Source: a bacterium (lineage in GTDB: Bacteria > Bacillota_I > Bacilli_A > Acholeplasmatales > JAEDCM01). From it: a DNA stretch of 6,654 nt. The DNA lies in the NCBI GenBank assembly GCA_024695185.1, contig JAILIR010000113.1, positions 1-6,654 on the forward strand, in the 5' to 3' direction. Position numbers and translations under genes: made by a program. Positions 6,617-6,654 of the stretch are shown piece after piece (the stretch's first letter is position 1; every line of letters begins with the position of its first letter). The notes under the pieces are model-generated. The model was given only the letters and a program-made list of their open reading frames with translations. It was not told where the DNA came from and searched no databases.

Positions 6617-6654
6617 ATTTATTATAAAAATACAAGTTTTATTTGATGCGATAT

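Overview
The window is an AT-rich stretch (by eye roughly 30% G+C) holding four long co-directional genes on the + strand. They are separated by only 16, 18 and 30 bases. All are housekeeping genes for translation, replication or signalling; I see no phage, transposon, CRISPR or RNA gene. Gene content and order, AT-rich codon use and AGGAGG-type ribosome binding sites point to a low-GC Gram-positive lineage (Bacillota; a Bacilli, Erysipelotrichia or Mollicutes-related organism fits best). The standard stop code appears to apply: all nine Trp codons are TGG, there is no in-frame TGA, and the four genes end in TAG, TAA, TAA and TAG.

Layout: 1-143 is a non-coding leader with a short AT-only inverted repeat (44-65), a well-spaced SigA-type promoter (85-113) and a strong Shine-Dalgarno. 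At 144-2600 lies a membrane c-di-AMP phosphodiesterase of the GdpP family fused in frame to a full-length ribosomal protein L9. 2617-3993 is the replicative helicase DnaB. 4012-5082 is release factor 1 (PrfA). 5113-6510 is a second fusion: PrmC, the methyltransferase that modifies the GGQ glutamine of release factors, joined to a TsaC/YrdC threonylcarbamoyl-AMP synthase domain. A hairpin with a T-tract (6524-6571) closes the unit, and another promoter (6588-6616) fires out of the right edge toward a gene not in the window.

The genes look like one transcription unit. In well-known Firmicutes gdpP-rplI-dnaB and prfA-prmC-tsaC are two separate conserved clusters. Here they are abutted, and in each cluster one neighbouring pair has become a single reading frame. 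RF1 and PrmC are enzyme substrate and modifier; L9, RF1, PrmC and TsaC all serve translation; GdpP controls c-di-AMP; DnaB serves replication.

The most interesting point is the GdpP-L9 junction. The L9 part begins with a Met aligned to the normal L9 initiator, preceded inside the gdpP coding sequence by an SD-like AGGAAGGTGA. This suggests that free L9 can be made by internal initiation, while read-through from the first start makes a membrane-anchored fusion. I do not see a wholly new system; the novelty lies in the fusions and how their parts are expressed.
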